NCBI RefSeq assembly: GCF_039536205.1
Contig: NZ_BAAAYL010000001.1
Span: forward strand, 4,402,001-4,466,000
DNA: 64,000 bases
Origin: Streptomyces sannanensis
Lineage (GTDB): Bacteria; Actinomycetota; Actinomycetes; Streptomycetales; Streptomycetaceae
Reading direction: 5' to 3'
The position numbers and the translations under genes are program-made. The notes beneath the pieces were generated by a model. The model was not told where the DNA came from and searched no databases. It worked only from the letters and a program-made list of their open reading frames with translations. Position 1 is the stretch's first letter, and each line of letters begins with the position of its first letter. Shown piece after piece: positions 49,231-57,187 of the stretch.

Positions 49231-50928
49231 ATGGACGAGGGGAAGCCCACCGGGCCGAAGCCGAAGTGGTGGAGCCGGCCGGCCCACCACGCCGCGGGCG
49301 AGACGGAGCTCCCGCCCACGGACACCCCCGACGCCTACCCCCTGGCCCCACCCGCACCGGCCGTCCATGCCGTGATGCCGACCGCGCAGGCCGCCGTGCC
49401 CGCCCAGCCGCAGGCGAACCCGTCCGCGGCCCCGGACAGCGCGCCCCCGGTGCCGCCGCACGTGGACTCTCTTCCGGCACCGGACCCGGGTGACGAGTCC
49501 GTGGCTGTCACGGCTCCGGTGGTGCCGCAGATGGAGTCGCCGCACGCCGATCCGGCCACTGATCCCGTCACCGGCACCCTGCCCGGACGGGAGGGCGACG
49601 CACGGCCCCTGCACGATCCGGACCCCTACAGCACGCCGCCCTACGGCAAGCCCGGGCCCTGGGCGCTCGCGCCGCCCGTGCAGCGACCGGTGCCGCCGCA
49701 GGCCCCGATGCAGGTTCCGGCGGCGCCCCAGGTGTCGCCGTGGATGCATTACGACCCCTGGGCCGCGCCCGGGCAGCAGCTGCCGCTGACACAGCCCGAC
49801 ACCGGTGCCGCACCCAAGCGGCGGCGCGGCGCGCTGCTGCTCGGCGCGGTGCTGCTCGCCCTCGTCGCGGGCGGTATCGGCGGCGGCGTGGGCGCGTACA
49901 TCGAGCGCAACGGAGGTGTCACCGAGGTCGAGCTGCCGCAGGCGGGCCGGGAGAGCACCGGCCGGGCGCCCGACAGCGTGGCCGGGATCGCCGCCAGCGC
50001 CCTGCCCAGTGTGGTGACGCTGCACGTCAGCGGCAGCGGCGAGCAGGGCACCGGAACCGGCTTCGTGCTCGACACGCAGGGCCACATCCTGACCAACAAC
50101 CACGTCGTCGACCCGGCCGGCTCGAACGGGGACATAACGGTTACTTTCAGCAGCGGCGAGACCGCACGGGCCGAGCTCGTCGGCAAGGACAGCGGCTACG
50201 ACCTGGCCGTGGTCAAGGTCAAGGGCGTGTCGGGGCTGAAGCCGCTGCCGCTCGGAAACTCCGACAACGTCCGGGTCGGCGACCCCGTCGTGGCCATCGG
50301 CGCGCCGTTCGACCTCCAGAACACCGTGACGTCCGGCATCATCAGCGCCAAGCAGCGTCCGATCACCGCGGGTGGCGAGAAGGGCGACGGCAGCGACGTC
50401 AGCTATGTCGACGCACTGCAGACGGACGCGCCGATCAACCCCGGCAACTCCGGCGGACCGCTGGTGGACTCCAAGGCCCGCGTCATCGGCATCAACAGCG
50501 CCATCCGTGCCGCGGACACCGGCTCGGGCCTGGACGGCGGCGGCCAGGGCGGCAGTATCGGCCTCGGTTTCGCGATCCCCATCAACCAGGGCAAGCGGGT
50601 CGCCGAGGAACTGATCAGCACCGGCAAGGCCACCCACCCGGTGATCGGTGTCACCCTCGACATGAAGTTCACGGGTGACGGCGCGCGCGTGGGCACCGAG
50701 GGCGCCGAGGGCAAGCCGCCGGTGACGCGCGGCGGCCCGGCCGCGAAGGCGGGCATCGCCCCGGGCGATGTGATCACCAAGGTGGACGGGCAGCGGGTGC
50801 ACAACGGCGAGGAGCTGATCGTCAAGATCCGCGCGCATCGCCCGGGCGACCGGCTGGAGCTCACGGTGGAGCGTGGCGGCAAGGTGCGGACGCTGACGCT
50901 GACTCTCGGTTCGTCGGACGGCACCTGA
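49231..50928 (+). CDS. htrA: Membrane-anchored HtrA/DegP-type serine protease with PDZ domain
   Basis: The 565-residue protein has a disordered Pro/Ala-rich cytoplasmic part (about 195 residues), one membrane helix (GALLLGAVLLALVAGGIGGG), a trypsin-like domain with catalytic H291 (NNHVV), D324 (GYDLAV) and S407 (GNSGGPL), and a C-terminal PDZ domain (GGPAAKAGIAPGDVITKVDG). ATG 49231 follows CGGGGAGAGC; the open frame begins earlier at 49177. Following sigE-rseA, it should degrade or refold misfolded extracytoplasmic proteins. The arrangement equals sigE-rseA-htrA-tatB of M. tuberculosis. Confidence 0.95.
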   Translation: MDEGKPTGPKPKWWSRPAHHAAGETELPPTDTPDAYPLAPPAPAVHAVMPTAQAAVPAQPQANPSAAPDSAPPVPPHVDSLPAPDPGDESVAVTAPVVPQMESPHADPATDPVTGTLPGREGDARPLHDPDPYSTPPYGKPGPWALAPPVQRPVPPQAPMQVPAAPQVSPWMHYDPWAAPGQQLPLTQPDTGAAPKRRRGALLLGAVLLALVAGGIGGGVGAYIERNGGVTEVELPQAGRESTGRAPDSVAGIAASALPSVVTLHVSGSGEQGTGTGFVLDTQGHILTNNHVVDPAGSNGDITVTFSSGETARAELVGKDSGYDLAVVKVKGVSGLKPLPLGNSDNVRVGDPVVAIGAPFDLQNTVTSGIISAKQRPITAGGEKGDGSDVSYVDALQTDAPINPGNSGGPLVDSKARVIGINSAIRAADTGSGLDGGGQGGSIGLGFAIPINQGKRVAEELISTGKATHPVIGVTLDMKFTGDGARVGTEGAEGKPPVTRGGPAAKAGIAPGDVITKVDGQRVHNGEELIVKIRAHRPGDRLELTVERGGKVRTLTLTLGSSDGT

Positions 50929-51034
50929 CGGCCATGTGAAGGTACCGCGGGGACATATTCGCCGGGTACCGTGGTGCGGGGCCGGCGCCCGTCCGTCCGG
51001 CCGCGGAGTCCGCGGGGAACACAAGGAGCAGCAG

Positions 51035-51448
51035 GTGTTCAATGACATAGGCGCACTCGAGCTGGTGACGCTCGTGGTCCTCGCCGTACTCATCTTCGGC
51101 CCGGACAAGCTGCCGAAGGTCATCCAGGACGTCTCGCGCTTCATCCGCAAGGTCCGCGACTTCTCGGAGAGCGCCAAGCACGACATCCGTACCGAGCTCG
51201 GACCCGAGTTCAAGGACTTCGAGTTCGAGGACCTCAATCCGAAGACCTTCATCCGGAAGCAGCTCACGGAGAACGAGGACCTGAAGGAGATCCGCAGCAG
51301 CCTGGACCTCCGCAAGGAGCTGTCGGAGGTCGCCGACTCGGTGAACGGCACGCCGAGCCCGGCCCCCTCCGGTGGCTCCGACCTGCTGACGAAGCGCGAC
51401 CAGCCCGCTCCGGGTGAGCGCCCGCCGTTCGACTCCGACGCCACCTGA
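51035..51448 (+). CDS. tatB: Sec-independent translocase subunit TatB
   Basis: The 137-residue protein has an N-terminal membrane helix followed by a conserved amphipathic helix: FNDIGALELVTLVVLAVLIF, GPDKLPKVIQDVSRFIRKVR. The FGP motif is at the hinge. The C-terminal half is charged and coiled. It works with TatC to receive twin-arginine precursors. GTG 51035 follows AAGGAGCAGCAG. It follows htrA by 106 bases, with GGTACC repeats in the gap that could mark a separate promoter. Confidence 0.93.
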   Translation: MFNDIGALELVTLVVLAVLIFGPDKLPKVIQDVSRFIRKVRDFSESAKHDIRTELGPEFKDFEFEDLNPKTFIRKQLTENEDLKEIRSSLDLRKELSEVADSVNGTPSPAPSGGSDLLTKRDQPAPGERPPFDSDAT

Positions 51449-51488
51449 TCCGCCGGAGTCCGGGGGAGGCGGATCCGGGTGGCTATTC

Positions 51489-51514
51489 TCCATAGGTCCT
51501 GTGCGACCTATGGA
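51489..51514 (+). promoter_or_regulatory. 10-bp inverted repeat upstream of the 51535 gene
   Basis: TCCATAGGTC (51489-51498) and GACCTATGGA (51505-51514) are perfect inverted arms with six bases between. The repeat ends two bases before GAGGAGG, the ribosome site of the next gene. It is AT-richer than its surroundings and looks like a repressor operator, or a hairpin gating the ribosome site. Confidence 0.55.
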
Positions 51515-51534
51515 TCGAGGAGGCGGCCGGCCAG

Positions 51535-52164
51535 ATGGAGAGCACGAGTCGGGCGGAGGCGGTGCCCGCGGCACGGTGGGCGGCGGCCGACGGCTATCTG
51601 AGCGCGACCTTCCCCTGGTACGGGCTGGACGAGGCGTTCACCGGACCGCGTCGGCTGATGCAGGTCGGCATGGCGGCGGACGGTACGGTCCAGCACGGTT
51701 CCACGGGTCACGGCGACGAGCCGACGATACGGCCCGACGGCACCCAGGAGCGTGAGCGTTTCGTGGTCGTCGTGACCGTCGCTGCCAGCCCGGAACAGCG
51801 CAGCGGTGACGGTACGGGCACGCTGGAGGCCACCACGGTCTCGTCCGCCGCCTGGCTGGCCGCTACGGGGCTGCTCTCCAGTACCTGGCCCGAGGGGCTC
51901 GACCACGCCCTGCGCAGCGAGTGGCTGGACCAGCAGACCGAGGCCGCATGGGAACTGGCCGATGATCTGGACGGACCGGACTGGTCGACCCTGTCGCTGC
52001 CGGTCGACGGCGTGCCGACCACGTTCCACTACCTCGAGTCCGAGTTCGGCTGGGTGCTGGCCGGGTCGACGCGGGCGGGGGTGCACATCGGGGCGTACGG
52101 GCGCGGCCTGAGCGCGTACGGGCTGGGCTTCTCGGTGATCCAGGACATCACCGCGTACGGGTGA
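51535..52164 (+). CDS. Conserved actinobacterial protein, unknown function
   Basis: A 209-residue soluble protein without a signal peptide or membrane helix. Notable segments are WAAADGYLSATFPWYGLDEA, RFVVVVTVAASPEQ and VPTTFHYLESEFGWVLAG, suggesting an alpha/beta fold; the C-terminus has two GAYGRG/SAYGLG-like elements. ATG 51535 has GGAGGCGGCC upstream. A palindrome stands just upstream. It is convergent with mrp through a shared terminator. I do not recognise the family. Confidence 0.78.
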   Translation: MESTSRAEAVPAARWAAADGYLSATFPWYGLDEAFTGPRRLMQVGMAADGTVQHGSTGHGDEPTIRPDGTQERERFVVVVTVAASPEQRSGDGTGTLEATTVSSAAWLAATGLLSSTWPEGLDHALRSEWLDQQTEAAWELADDLDGPDWSTLSLPVDGVPTTFHYLESEFGWVLAGSTRAGVHIGAYGRGLSAYGLGFSVIQDITAYG

Positions 52165-52180
52165 CGGACGCGCGTACGGG

Positions 52181-52221
52181 AAAGGGCGGCCCCTGGTGGC
52201 GGTTTCCAGGGGCCGCCCTTT
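52181..52221. terminator. Bidirectional terminator between 51535 gene and mrp
   Basis: AAAGGGCGGCCCCTGG (52181-52196) and CCAGGGGCCGCCCTTT (52206-52221) are perfect 16-base arms with A and T ends, so the hairpin has T residues after it on either strand. It lies between convergent stops. Confidence 0.93.
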
Positions 52222-52234
52222 CGCCGAGTGGTCG

Positions 52235-53452
52235 TCAGAACTTGTTGCGCGGGGTGATGCCCAGCGACATGCCCGACAGGCCGCGCTGACGGTTGCCCAG
52301 CTTGCCGGCGATGGCACGCAGGGCGGAGCCGGCGGGGGAGTCGGGGTCGGTGATGACGACGGGCTTGCCCTCGTCGCCGCCCTCCCGCAGCCGTACGTCG
52401 ATCGGGATGGAGCCGAGCACCGGCACCTCGGCGCCCGTGGTCCTGGTCAGCCCGTCCGCGACACGCTGTCCGCCGCCCGTGCCGAAGACGTCGACCATTT
52501 CGTCGCAGTGCGGGCACGGCATGCCGGACATGTTCTCGACGACGCCGACGATCTTCTGGTGAGTCTGGACGGCGATGGAGCCGGCCCGCTCGGCGACCTC
52601 GGCGGCGGCCTGCTGCGGGGTGGTGACGACCAGGATCTCGGCGTTCGGCACCAGCTGGGCGACGGAGATCGCGATGTCGCCGGTGCCCGGTGGCAGGTCG
52701 AGGAGGAGCACGTCCAGGTCGCCCCAGTACACGTCGGCGAGGAACTGCTGGAGCGCGCGGTGCAGCATCGGGCCGCGCCACACCACGGGCGCGTTGCCCG
52801 GGGTGAACATGCCGATCGAGATGACCTTCACGCCGTTCGCCTGGGGCGGCATGATCATGTTCTCGACCTGGGTGGGCCTGCCGTCGACGCCCAGCATGCG
52901 GGGCACGCTGTGGCCGTAGATGTCCGCGTCGACGACGCCGACCTTCAGACCGTCCCGGGCCATCGCGGCCGCGAGGTTGACCGTGACGGAGGACTTGCCG
53001 ACTCCGCCCTTGCCGGAGGCAACGGCGTACACCCTGGTCAGCGAGCCGGGCCTGGCGAACGGCACCTCGCGCTCGGCCTGGCCACCGCGCAGCGAGGCCG
53101 CGAGCTCGCGGCGCTGCTCGTCGCTCATGACGTCCAGGGAGACCTCGACGCGGGTGACGCCCTCGACCCGCTCGACTGCCTCGCTGACGCGCTTGGTGAT
53201 GGTCTCGCGCATGGGGCAGCCGGAGACCGTGAGGTAGACAACGACGGAGACCGCACCGTCCGAGCCGATCTCGACCGATTTGACCATGCCGAGGTCGGTG
53301 ATCGGCCGGTTGATCTCGGGGTCGTTCACCGTCGCCAGCGCTTCGCGCACCGCGTCTTCGCCGGGGGCAGCGCTCGTTCCCGATTCGTTCTGGTTCAGCC
53401 CGGATGGGGGCACCTCCCAGGCCGAAGGCTCTGGGGGAGTGTCGGTAGCCAT
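52235..53452 (-). CDS. mrp: Mrp/NBP35-family iron-sulfur carrier ATPase
   Basis: The 405-residue protein has an N-terminal DUF59/MIP18 domain (VREALATVNDPEINRPITDL), then a P-loop domain with the deviant Walker A ASGKGGVGKSS, VVDADIYGHSVPRML, LPPGTGD and the cluster-binding CPHC. It is thought to assemble and transfer Fe-S clusters. ATG 53452 begins MATDTPPEPSAWEVPPS; these residues are encoded by a copy of the GGGGG/CCCCC palindromic repeat (53406-53437) that thus forms part of the N-terminus. It follows the DUF1003 gene. Confidence 0.94.
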   Translation of the reverse strand: MATDTPPEPSAWEVPPSGLNQNESGTSAAPGEDAVREALATVNDPEINRPITDLGMVKSVEIGSDGAVSVVVYLTVSGCPMRETITKRVSEAVERVEGVTRVEVSLDVMSDEQRRELAASLRGGQAEREVPFARPGSLTRVYAVASGKGGVGKSSVTVNLAAAMARDGLKVGVVDADIYGHSVPRMLGVDGRPTQVENMIMPPQANGVKVISIGMFTPGNAPVVWRGPMLHRALQQFLADVYWGDLDVLLLDLPPGTGDIAISVAQLVPNAEILVVTTPQQAAAEVAERAGSIAVQTHQKIVGVVENMSGMPCPHCDEMVDVFGTGGGQRVADGLTRTTGAEVPVLGSIPIDVRLREGGDEGKPVVITDPDSPAGSALRAIAGKLGNRQRGLSGMSLGITPRNKF

Positions 53453-53495
53453 GACCCGATGGTACGGCGCGTAAGGGGCCCCCCGGAAAGCCGTC

Positions 53496-54071
53496 TCAGC
53501 GGTCGCCTTCGTCACTCCCGTGACCGCCCTCGGAACTCCCGTGACCGCCCTCGGACGGGAATACGGGCCGGCGCTCGTCCAGCTCCCTGATCAGATCCTC
53601 GATCTCGGAGCGGATCCAGTCGCGGGTGGCGACCTCGCCGAGTCCCATGCGCAGCGCCGCGACCTCCCGGGTGAGGTATTCGGTGTCGGCGATGGAGCGC
53701 TCGTTCTGTTTGCGGTCCTGCTCGAGATTGACCCGGTCCCGGTCGTCCTGGCGGTTCTGCGCGAGAAGGATCAGCGGGGCGGCGTACGAGGCCTGGAGCG
53801 ACAGGGCCAGCGTCAGAAAGATGAACGGGAACTGGTCGAAGCGCAGCCGGTGCGGCAGGACGGTGTTCCAGAGGATCCAGATGATGATCGTCAGGGTCAT
53901 CCAGACGATGAACCGTCCCGTGCCGAGGAAACGCGCGATCCGCTCCGAGAGCTTGCCGAACGCCTCCGGGTCCCATTCGGGCACCCATTTGCGGCGCGGC
54001 GCCCTCGGCACATCCAGCCGGACCCGCGCCGAGGGGCGCTCCTGGACGCGCTCGGTCCGCTCAGTGGGCAT
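53496..54071 (-). CDS. DUF1003 membrane protein
   Basis: The 191-residue protein has two hydrophobic helices, FIVWMTLTIIIWILWNTV and FIFLTLALSLQASYAAPLIL, followed by the family motif AQNRQDDRDR and a coiled coil (YLTREVAALRMGLGE). The C-terminus has a duplicated SEGGHGS, and the DNA there shows a 21-bp direct repeat (53514-53555 region). It overlaps the MgtE-domain gene by 11 bases, suggesting coupled expression. The function is unknown, though DUF1003 genes often sit beside ion-transport genes. Confidence 0.9.
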   Translation of the reverse strand: MPTERTERVQERPSARVRLDVPRAPRRKWVPEWDPEAFGKLSERIARFLGTGRFIVWMTLTIIIWILWNTVLPHRLRFDQFPFIFLTLALSLQASYAAPLILLAQNRQDDRDRVNLEQDRKQNERSIADTEYLTREVAALRMGLGEVATRDWIRSEIEDLIRELDERRPVFPSEGGHGSSEGGHGSDEGDR

Positions 54072-55335
54072 GCGCGGCCCCTTCCATCCCGGGGAAGTCC
54101 GCCTCGCGCCAGTCCTCGGGCAGGAGGTGGTCGAGCACGTCGTCCACGGTCACGGCGCCGAGCAAGGAGCCGCTCTCGTCCACGATCGGGACGGCGACCA
54201 GGTTGTACGCGGCGAGATAGCTGGTCATGGCGGGTAGCGAGGCGTCCGGCGCCAACGGCGGCAGATCGTTGTCGACGACCGAGCTGACCAGCGTGAACGG
54301 CGGCTCGCGCAGCAGCCGCTGGAAGTGTGCCGTGCCCAGGTACTTGCCGGTGGGCGTCTCGTCGGGAGGCCGGCACACATACACCTGCGCCGCCAGCGCG
54401 GGGGACAGCTCGTGCTGCCGTACACGGGCCAGCGCGTCCGCGACCGTCGCGTCGGGCCGCATCACGATCGGCTCGGTCGTCATCAGACCGCCCGCGGTGC
54501 GTTCCTCGTACGACATCAGCCGACGCACGTCGGCCGCCTCGTCCGGCCTCATCAGCGTCAGCAGCCGTTCCTTGTCCTCCTCCGGCAGCTCCGAGAGCAG
54601 GTCGGCGGCGTCGTCCGGGTCCATCGCCTCCAGGACGTCCGCGGCCCGCTCGTCCTTCAGCTTGCCGAGGATCTCCACCTGGTCGTCCTCCGGCAGCTCC
54701 TCCAGGACGTCCGCGAGCCGGTCGTCGTGGAGGGCGGCGGCCACCTCGGCGCGCCGCTTGGGGGAGAGGTTGTGCAGGACATGGGCGAGGTCGGCCGCGC
54801 GCAGCTGTTCGAAGGTGGCCAGCAGGCTCTCCGCTCCCTGCCCCTCCTCCTGCAGCGAGAAGCCGGTGACGGCGGACCACTCGACGGTCAGTGTCTCGCC
54901 CCTGCGTCCCAGCACTCCGCCCTTTCCCCGGCGTACGAAGACCTTGTCGATCTCCCAGTCGCGGCGGGACTGCAACTGGTGGATCGCGACATCCAGGACG
55001 GTGACCTCGTCGCCGGTCTCCACCAGCTTCACCCGGCGGTCCAGCAGCTCGCCGAGGACCAGGCGTTCGGTGGGGCGCTGCTCGAAGCGGCGCATGTTGA
55101 CCACGCCCGTGGTGATGACCTGGCCGGACGAGACGCCGGTCACGCGGGTCATCGGCAGGAAGATATGGCGTCGGCTGAGCACCTCGACGACCATGCCGAG
55201 CAGCCGCGGCGGGCGGCGGCCGACCCGGAGCATGGCGACGAGATCGCGGACCCGGCCCACCTGGTCGCCGTTGGGGTCGAAGACGGCGACTCCGGCGAGG
55301 TGCGAGACGAAGATACGGGGGGCGCCTGCCGGCAT
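54061..55335 (-). CDS. Soluble MgtE N-terminal/CBS-domain protein
   Basis: The 424-residue protein has an N-terminal PRC-barrel-like part (VFDPNGDQVGRVRDLVAMLR), the MgtE intracellular N domain (ADLAHVLHNLSPKRRAEVAA, DRLADVLEELPEDDQVEIL) and a pair of CBS domains (TTEPIVMRPDATVADAL and PIVDESGSLLGAVTVDDVLD). No membrane domain is present, so it is not itself a magnesium channel. It could sense Mg2+ and regulate a partner such as DUF1003 or CorA. The equivalent gene stands in the same block in M. tuberculosis (recalled Rv1232c). Confidence 0.9.
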   Translation of the reverse strand: MPAGAPRIFVSHLAGVAVFDPNGDQVGRVRDLVAMLRVGRRPPRLLGMVVEVLSRRHIFLPMTRVTGVSSGQVITTGVVNMRRFEQRPTERLVLGELLDRRVKLVETGDEVTVLDVAIHQLQSRRDWEIDKVFVRRGKGGVLGRRGETLTVEWSAVTGFSLQEEGQGAESLLATFEQLRAADLAHVLHNLSPKRRAEVAAALHDDRLADVLEELPEDDQVEILGKLKDERAADVLEAMDPDDAADLLSELPEEDKERLLTLMRPDEAADVRRLMSYEERTAGGLMTTEPIVMRPDATVADALARVRQHELSPALAAQVYVCRPPDETPTGKYLGTAHFQRLLREPPFTLVSSVVDNDLPPLAPDASLPAMTSYLAAYNLVAVPIVDESGSLLGAVTVDDVLDHLLPEDWREADFPGMEGAAHAH

Positions 55336-55505
55336 GGTGAGCGCCTCCTTTGCCGGAAAAGCCCTGTTTGTGAGCTTCAGGCTAGCCCGTACCGGTCCGG
55401 TACGCCCGAGTGAGGCGTCCGTCCGGCTCTCTGCCGAGTGGCGTAGACGGCTCGGTTACGCTGCGGTCTGCCGACACCGACGTCCGTACGAGAGGCAGTG
55501 CGCAG

Positions 55506-56258
55506 GTGACCCCTTTCCCCCGGGCCCGTTCCCGACGTCGTCGCCGGGCCGTTTCCGCCGTCGCCCTCTGTGCGGGGCTGGCCGTGGCGCTCACGGGATG
55601 CGGGGAGAAGGCCGACCCGGACAAGGGGACGAACGGCGTGGGCAAGCTGTCGGCCGAGGCGATCGAGGCCAAGGCGCGCAAGGCGGCCGAGGGCGCGGAC
55701 GCGGTCCGGCTGTCCGGGACGCTGGTCAGCAAGGGCGCTTCGTACACGATCGACATGCGGCTGAAGGACGACGGCGGAAGCGGCTCCGTCACGTCCAAGG
55801 ACAGCACCTTCGAGCTGCTGCGCATCGGCGACGAGCTGTACATGAAGGCCGACGCGGGCTTCTGGATCCATGAGAACGACGAGGACAGCGAGTCCGCCGC
55901 CGGCAAGCTCGACGACAAGTACGTGAAGGTGCCGTCCGGCGACCCCGTGTACCAGCAGCTGCGCGGCTTCACCGACAAGGACGTCCTGCTGGACGGGATA
56001 CTCGGACTGCACGGCAAGCTGTCCAAGGGAGACCGGGCGAAGGTGGCCGGGTTCCGTACGATCAGGATCACGGGCGGCGAGAAGGCGCAGGGCGGGGCGC
56101 TGGACGTCTCGCTCGACGGTGTGCCCTACCCGCTGCGCTTCCGGCGCGCGGGCGGAGCGGGCGAGCTCCAGCTCACCGACTGGGACACGGACTTCCCGCT
56201 GACGGCCCCGTCCAAGGCCGCCACGGTCGACTACGGCGGTGAGCTCCCGAAGACCTGA
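55506..56258 (+). CDS. Lipoprotein, LppX/LprG-like beta-sheet type
   Basis: The 250-residue lipoprotein has a twin-Arg-rich N-terminus (RARSRRRRRAVSAVALCAGL) and the lipobox ALTGC, then a domain with repeated beta-strands: GADAVRLSGTLVSKGASYTI, DMRLKDDGGSGSVT, GDELYMKADAGFW. The pattern resembles DUF1396/LprG-type lipid-binding or DUF4352-like lipoproteins; I am unsure. GTG 55506 is chosen over the frame-open start at 55410 because the signal peptide begins there. It is divergent from the MgtE-domain gene. Confidence 0.78.
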   Translation: MTPFPRARSRRRRRAVSAVALCAGLAVALTGCGEKADPDKGTNGVGKLSAEAIEAKARKAAEGADAVRLSGTLVSKGASYTIDMRLKDDGGSGSVTSKDSTFELLRIGDELYMKADAGFWIHENDEDSESAAGKLDDKYVKVPSGDPVYQQLRGFTDKDVLLDGILGLHGKLSKGDRAKVAGFRTIRITGGEKAQGGALDVSLDGVPYPLRFRRAGGAGELQLTDWDTDFPLTAPSKAATVDYGGELPKT

Positions 56259-56650
56259 GATGCGGCGATCTCCACGCCCTCCTGAGCCAGGGCCTTGGCC
56301 TCCGCCGGATCGGCGTGGGCCGGCGCCTCGGCGAGCAGCAGCCGCCATGGGCACCACCCCGTATTGCGCATCTGCCGGATTGCCGCATACGCACAGACGC
56401 ACCCCCTCCGGGGCCGCCCGACGCGGTGCCCCGGAATGCAGCCCGTCCTGGGAGCACCCCTGGGAGCACCCCTGGGGGCACCCCTGGGGGCGCCCCCAGC
56501 GGTAGCTGGGGGAGGTAGCTGGGGGAGATCGAGGACGGACACTCCGGCTCAACCGGGTGGAGTAGGGATAAGAGCCGGCCCGTGCGGCGTTCGAGCCGGA
56601 GGTGCCCCAGGCGCGCCGCGCCCCCACATGGAGCGTCACCGCCTCGCGCG
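56259..56650. repeat. Gap with stacked G/C palindromic repeats
   Basis: A gene-free 392-base stretch. From 56447 a short unit, GGGAGCACCCCT or GGGGGCACCCCT, repeats four times and runs into CGCCCCCAGCGGTAGCTGGG and GAGGTAGCTGGGGGAG. On the minus strand one frame reads GAPRGAPRGAPRGAP across it, which I regard as repeat translation. Bases 56262-56340 are high in GC3 in one minus frame (LLLAEAPAHADPAEAKALAQ) and may be a relic of a gene. Confidence 0.6.
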
Positions 56651-57166
56651 TCAGCCCTTCGCGCGGCGGCGCTTCAGCAGCAGCCGCGGCAGCGCCGCGG
56701 GAATCGGCCGGCGCGTGACCGCCGGCGACGGCACCGGCGCGGCCGCCAGCGACCCGGAGGGCATCTCGCCGACCTGTCCCCGCGGCTCGAGACGGAGCAG
56801 CCTGCACTCCTGAGCCCAACGCTCGGTCATCCGCTCGCCGTCCGGGGCGTTGAGCCGCTTGCCCTTGAGCTCACCGATGGCTTCCTGCCACTGGTCCGTG
56901 CGCGGTGTGATCATGGTGACGGAGGCCGTCCAGGCGACGATCCTGCCGCCCTTGTCCTTGCTGCGCACGGTCACCTCGGCGGTCCCGCCGTGGGTGAGCC
57001 CGATCAGCGACTGCTCCCCGGGACCGTCGCCGACGACGTACGCGGCGCCGTCGTGCCAGACGTGCCAGAGCGCCCGGGCCGGGCCGGTGGCGCCCCGCAC
57101 CCAGATGAGGCCGGACTTCTTGGTGGCCTCCTCGACGAGGGCCTGCTCGAGCAACGTCAGCGTCAT
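56651..57166 (-). CDS. Conserved hypothetical protein
   Basis: A 171-residue protein from ATG 57166 (MTLTLLEQALVEEATKKSGL); an ATG six bases earlier is equally possible. The core has alternating beta-strand sequence (LIWVRGATGPARALWHVWHD, GAAYVVGDGPGEQS, AEVTVRSKDKGGRIVAW), reminiscent of a split-barrel nucleotide- or flavin-binding fold, but key residues cannot be assigned. The basic C-terminus ends RPIPAALPRLLLKRRRAKG. It lies 21 bases upstream-to-downstream from corA in the same direction. Confidence 0.7.
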   Translation of the reverse strand: MTLTLLEQALVEEATKKSGLIWVRGATGPARALWHVWHDGAAYVVGDGPGEQSLIGLTHGGTAEVTVRSKDKGGRIVAWTASVTMITPRTDQWQEAIGELKGKRLNAPDGERMTERWAQECRLLRLEPRGQVGEMPSGSLAAAPVPSPAVTRRPIPAALPRLLLKRRRAKG

Positions 57167-57187
57167 GCCCACACGATAGCCGTCGGC

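Noticed and set aside
56231..56542. Minus-strand protein with GAPRGAPRGAPRGAP repeat
   Set aside because: The repeat is translation of the GGGGGCACCCCT palindromic array; no ribosome site or family similarity is seen.
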